Under the pieces are notes generated by a model. That model worked only from the letters and a program-made list of their open reading frames with translations. It was not told where the DNA came from and did not search any database. Position numbers and translations under genes: made by a program. Of a stretch of DNA of 64,000 nucleotides, positions 62,461 through 64,000 are shown piece by piece. Every line of letters starts with the position of its first letter. The first letter of the stretch is position 1. Source of the DNA: Krasilnikoviella flava (lineage in GTDB: Bacteria; Actinomycetota; Actinomycetes; Actinomycetales; Cellulomonadaceae); NCBI RefSeq assembly GCF_900167525.1, contig NZ_FUZQ01000001.1:1-64000 (forward strand), read 5' to 3'.

Positions 62461-64000
62461 ATGTCGACCACCCGCCCGCCCGTCCGCGACCTCGGGTCGG
62501 CACCGCCGACCGACGCGTCCGACGCCCTGCTGCGGCTCGGCAAGCACCTGCGCAAGGGGGACGTGTCCGAGGACCTGCGGCAGCTGTTCCTCAAGGGCGG
62601 CCGCGAGGGCGACGTCTTCTACCGGGACCGGTGGTCGCACGACAAGGTGGTGCGCTCCACGCACGGCGTGAACTGCACGGGATCGTGCTCGTGGAAGGTG
62701 TACGTCAAGGACGGCATCATCACGTGGGAGACGCAGCAGACGGACTACCCGTCGGTGGGCCCGGACTCCCCCGAGTACGAGCCGCGCGGCTGCCCGCGCG
62801 GCGCCGCGTTCTCCTGGTACACGTACTCGCCCACGCGGGTGCGCTACCCGTACGTGCGCGGCGTGCTGCTGCGGGCGTACCGGGAGGCGAAGGCCGCGGT
62901 GGGCGGCGACCCGGTGCTGGCGTGGGAGCGGCTGACATCGGACCCCCAGACGGCGCGGGCGTACAAGAGCGCGCGGGGCAAGGGCGGCCTGGTGCGCGCC
63001 ACGTGGGACGAGGCCGCGGAGCTCGTGGCCGCCGCGCACGTGCACACGATCAAGGCGCACGGGCCTGACCGGGTGGCCGGCTTCTCCCCCATCCCGGCGA
63101 TGTCGATGGTGTCGCACGGCGTCGGGGCACGGTTCGTGCAGATGCTGGGCGGCACGATGCTGTCGTTCTACGACTGGTACGCGGACCTGCCGGTCGCGTC
63201 CCCGCAGGTGTTCGGCGACCAGACGGACGTGCCGGAGTCCGCGGACTGGTGGAACTCCTCCTACCTCATCATGTGGGGCTCGAACATCCCCGTGACCCGC
63301 ACCCCGGACGCGCACTTCATGGCCGAGGCGCGCTACCGCGGCACCAAGGTGGTCTCGGTCTCGCCGGACTACGCGGACAACACGAAGTTCGCCGACCAGT
63401 GGCTGGCGCCGCAGCCGGGCACGGACGGCGCCCTGGCCATGGCGATGGGGCACGTGATCCTGCGCGAGTTCCTCGTCGAGAAGCGCACCGCACCGTTCGT
63501 CGACTACCTCAAGAAGTACGCGGACGCGCCCTTCCTGGTGCGCCTCGACGAGCACGACGGCGCGTACGTGCCCGGCAAGTTCCTCACCGCCGCGGACGTG
63601 GACGACGCCGTCCTGCCCGGGGCGTCGACGGCGGCCAACCCGCACTTCCGGACGCTGCTGCTGGGCGCGGACGGCGCCGTCGTCGCACCGAACGGGACGC
63701 TCGCGGACCGGTACGGCGAGGCCGGCGAGGGGAAGTGGAACCTCGACCTGGGCGACGTCGACCCCGTGCTGTCGGTGGCGGACGCCCCGGTGGTCGAGCC
63801 CGTCGAAACCACCGACGGGGTATCGACGGGCTCGACCGGCGTCCCGGTGCTGCTCCCCAGGTTCGACGTCCTGCCCGACGGCTCGGACGACGCCGCCGCG
63901 CACCTCGGCGGCAAGGGCGTGCTGACGCGCGGCGTGCCGACCCGGCGGGTGGGCGGCCACCTGGTGACGACGGTCTTCGACCTGCTGCTGGCACAGTACG
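62461..64000 (+). CDS. narG: respiratory nitrate reductase alpha subunit NarG (N-terminal part)
   Basis: The first 513 codons of a membrane-bound respiratory nitrate reductase catalytic subunit (full proteins exceed 1200 aa). The [4Fe-4S] ligand region is RSTHGVNCTGSCSWKVYVKD (HxxxCxxxC) with the later Cys in EPRGCPRGAAFSWY. Molybdopterin contacts include SMVSHGVGARFVQMLGG, SFYDWYADLP (the Asp region) and YLIMWGSNIPVTRTPDAHF. Near residue 440-465 a copy of a dispersed palindromic element is translated in frame (VVEPVETTDGVSTGSTG). AGGAG lies 6 nt before the ATG. The gene runs off the right edge; narHJI are expected beyond. Confidence 0.96.
   Translation, partial: MSTTRPPVRDLGSAPPTDASDALLRLGKHLRKGDVSEDLRQLFLKGGREGDVFYRDRWSHDKVVRSTHGVNCTGSCSWKVYVKDGIITWETQQTDYPSVGPDSPEYEPRGCPRGAAFSWYTYSPTRVRYPYVRGVLLRAYREAKAAVGGDPVLAWERLTSDPQTARAYKSARGKGGLVRATWDEAAELVAAAHVHTIKAHGPDRVAGFSPIPAMSMVSHGVGARFVQMLGGTMLSFYDWYADLPVASPQVFGDQTDVPESADWWNSSYLIMWGSNIPVTRTPDAHFMAEARYRGTKVVSVSPDYADNTKFADQWLAPQPGTDGALAMAMGHVILREFLVEKRTAPFVDYLKKYADAPFLVRLDEHDGAYVPGKFLTAADVDDAVLPGASTAANPHFRTLLLGADGAVVAPNGTLADRYGEAGEGKWNLDLGDVDPVLSVADAPVVEPVETTDGVSTGSTGVPVLLPRFDVLPDGSDDAAAHLGGKGVLTRGVPTRRVGGHLVTTVFDLLLAQY
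63792..63837. repeat. dispersed palindromic element (19-8-19) inside narG
   Basis: GGTCGAGCCCGTCGAAACC (63792-63810) and GGTATCGACGGGCTCGACC (63819-63837) flank an 8-nt loop. The geometry is the same as the intergenic copies at 24381-24426 and 30661-30706. The frame stays open through it. Confidence 0.92.

Overview
The window is a chromosomal segment of a very GC-rich Gram-positive actinobacterium. It opens with the 5' end of a 16S rRNA gene on the minus strand. Its leader carries the TTTGAGAACTCAACAGTG-type motif seen in actinobacterial rrn operons. The 16S start, a full conservon (cvnA-E), leaderless-looking starts, a SARP regulator, a GlnR-type box and long chains of genes overlapping by ATGA/GTGA suggest the Micrococcales, probably a Promicromonosporaceae relative (Isoptericola/Cellulosimicrobium-like). 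The family assignment is inference. There is no plasmid, phage, IS element, CRISPR array or tRNA that I can support.

Layout: 1-639 rrn promoter, leader and 16S 5' end; 640-1263 a GNAT acetyltransferase; 1319-9652 a ribose-type ABC importer with sugar isomerase/oxidoreductase genes and a divergent ROK regulator; 9663-12623 a TetR/MMPL-exporter pair sharing a large inverted-repeat operator; 12661-16267 ligA with a MetE-like gene; 16410-17906 a flavin monooxygenase converging on a conservon (17952-21954) ending in a cytochrome P450; 22160-24370 a prolyl-oligopeptidase-family peptidase; 24465-33959 a LacI-controlled carbohydrate importer with ThuA and Gfo/Idh genes, followed by a GH65 phosphorylase/beta-phosphoglucomutase pair; 34157-39274 a second MetE-like gene, a SnoaL-like protein, a SpoU methyltransferase, mnmA and a cysteine desulfurase; 39482-41722 phoX behind a PHO-box-like site; 41864-47986 molybdenum cofactor genes and modABC; 48024-53035 siroheme and nitrite reductase genes; 53138-54386 a divergent kinase-like/methyltransferase pair; 54440-59771 nitrate assimilation and transport; 59942-62305 a SARP regulator facing three tandem paralogous secreted proteins; 62461 to the end, the start of respiratory narG.

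The right third has a clear theme. Molybdate is imported (modABC), built into the cofactor (moeA, moaC, mogA-moaE fusion) and used by an assimilatory nitrate reductase and NarG. Nitrate enters by NarK. Nitrite is reduced by NirBD, whose siroheme needs the adjacent cobA and hemD-like genes. A GlnR-type box before nirB suggests nitrogen control.

Two families of dispersed palindromic DNA run through the window. One is a 19-8-19 hairpin with consensus GGTCTCGACAGGCTCGACC; copies are read in frame inside narG, modB and the nitrate reductase gene. The other is a 20-bp-period GAGGTAGT(T/G)C element that forms an eight-copy array before phoX, supplies TAG stops to two convergent genes, and forms the linker of the MogA-MoaE fusion. 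The least described gene system is the SARP regulator with five 11-bp-spaced direct repeats and three secreted paralogues.
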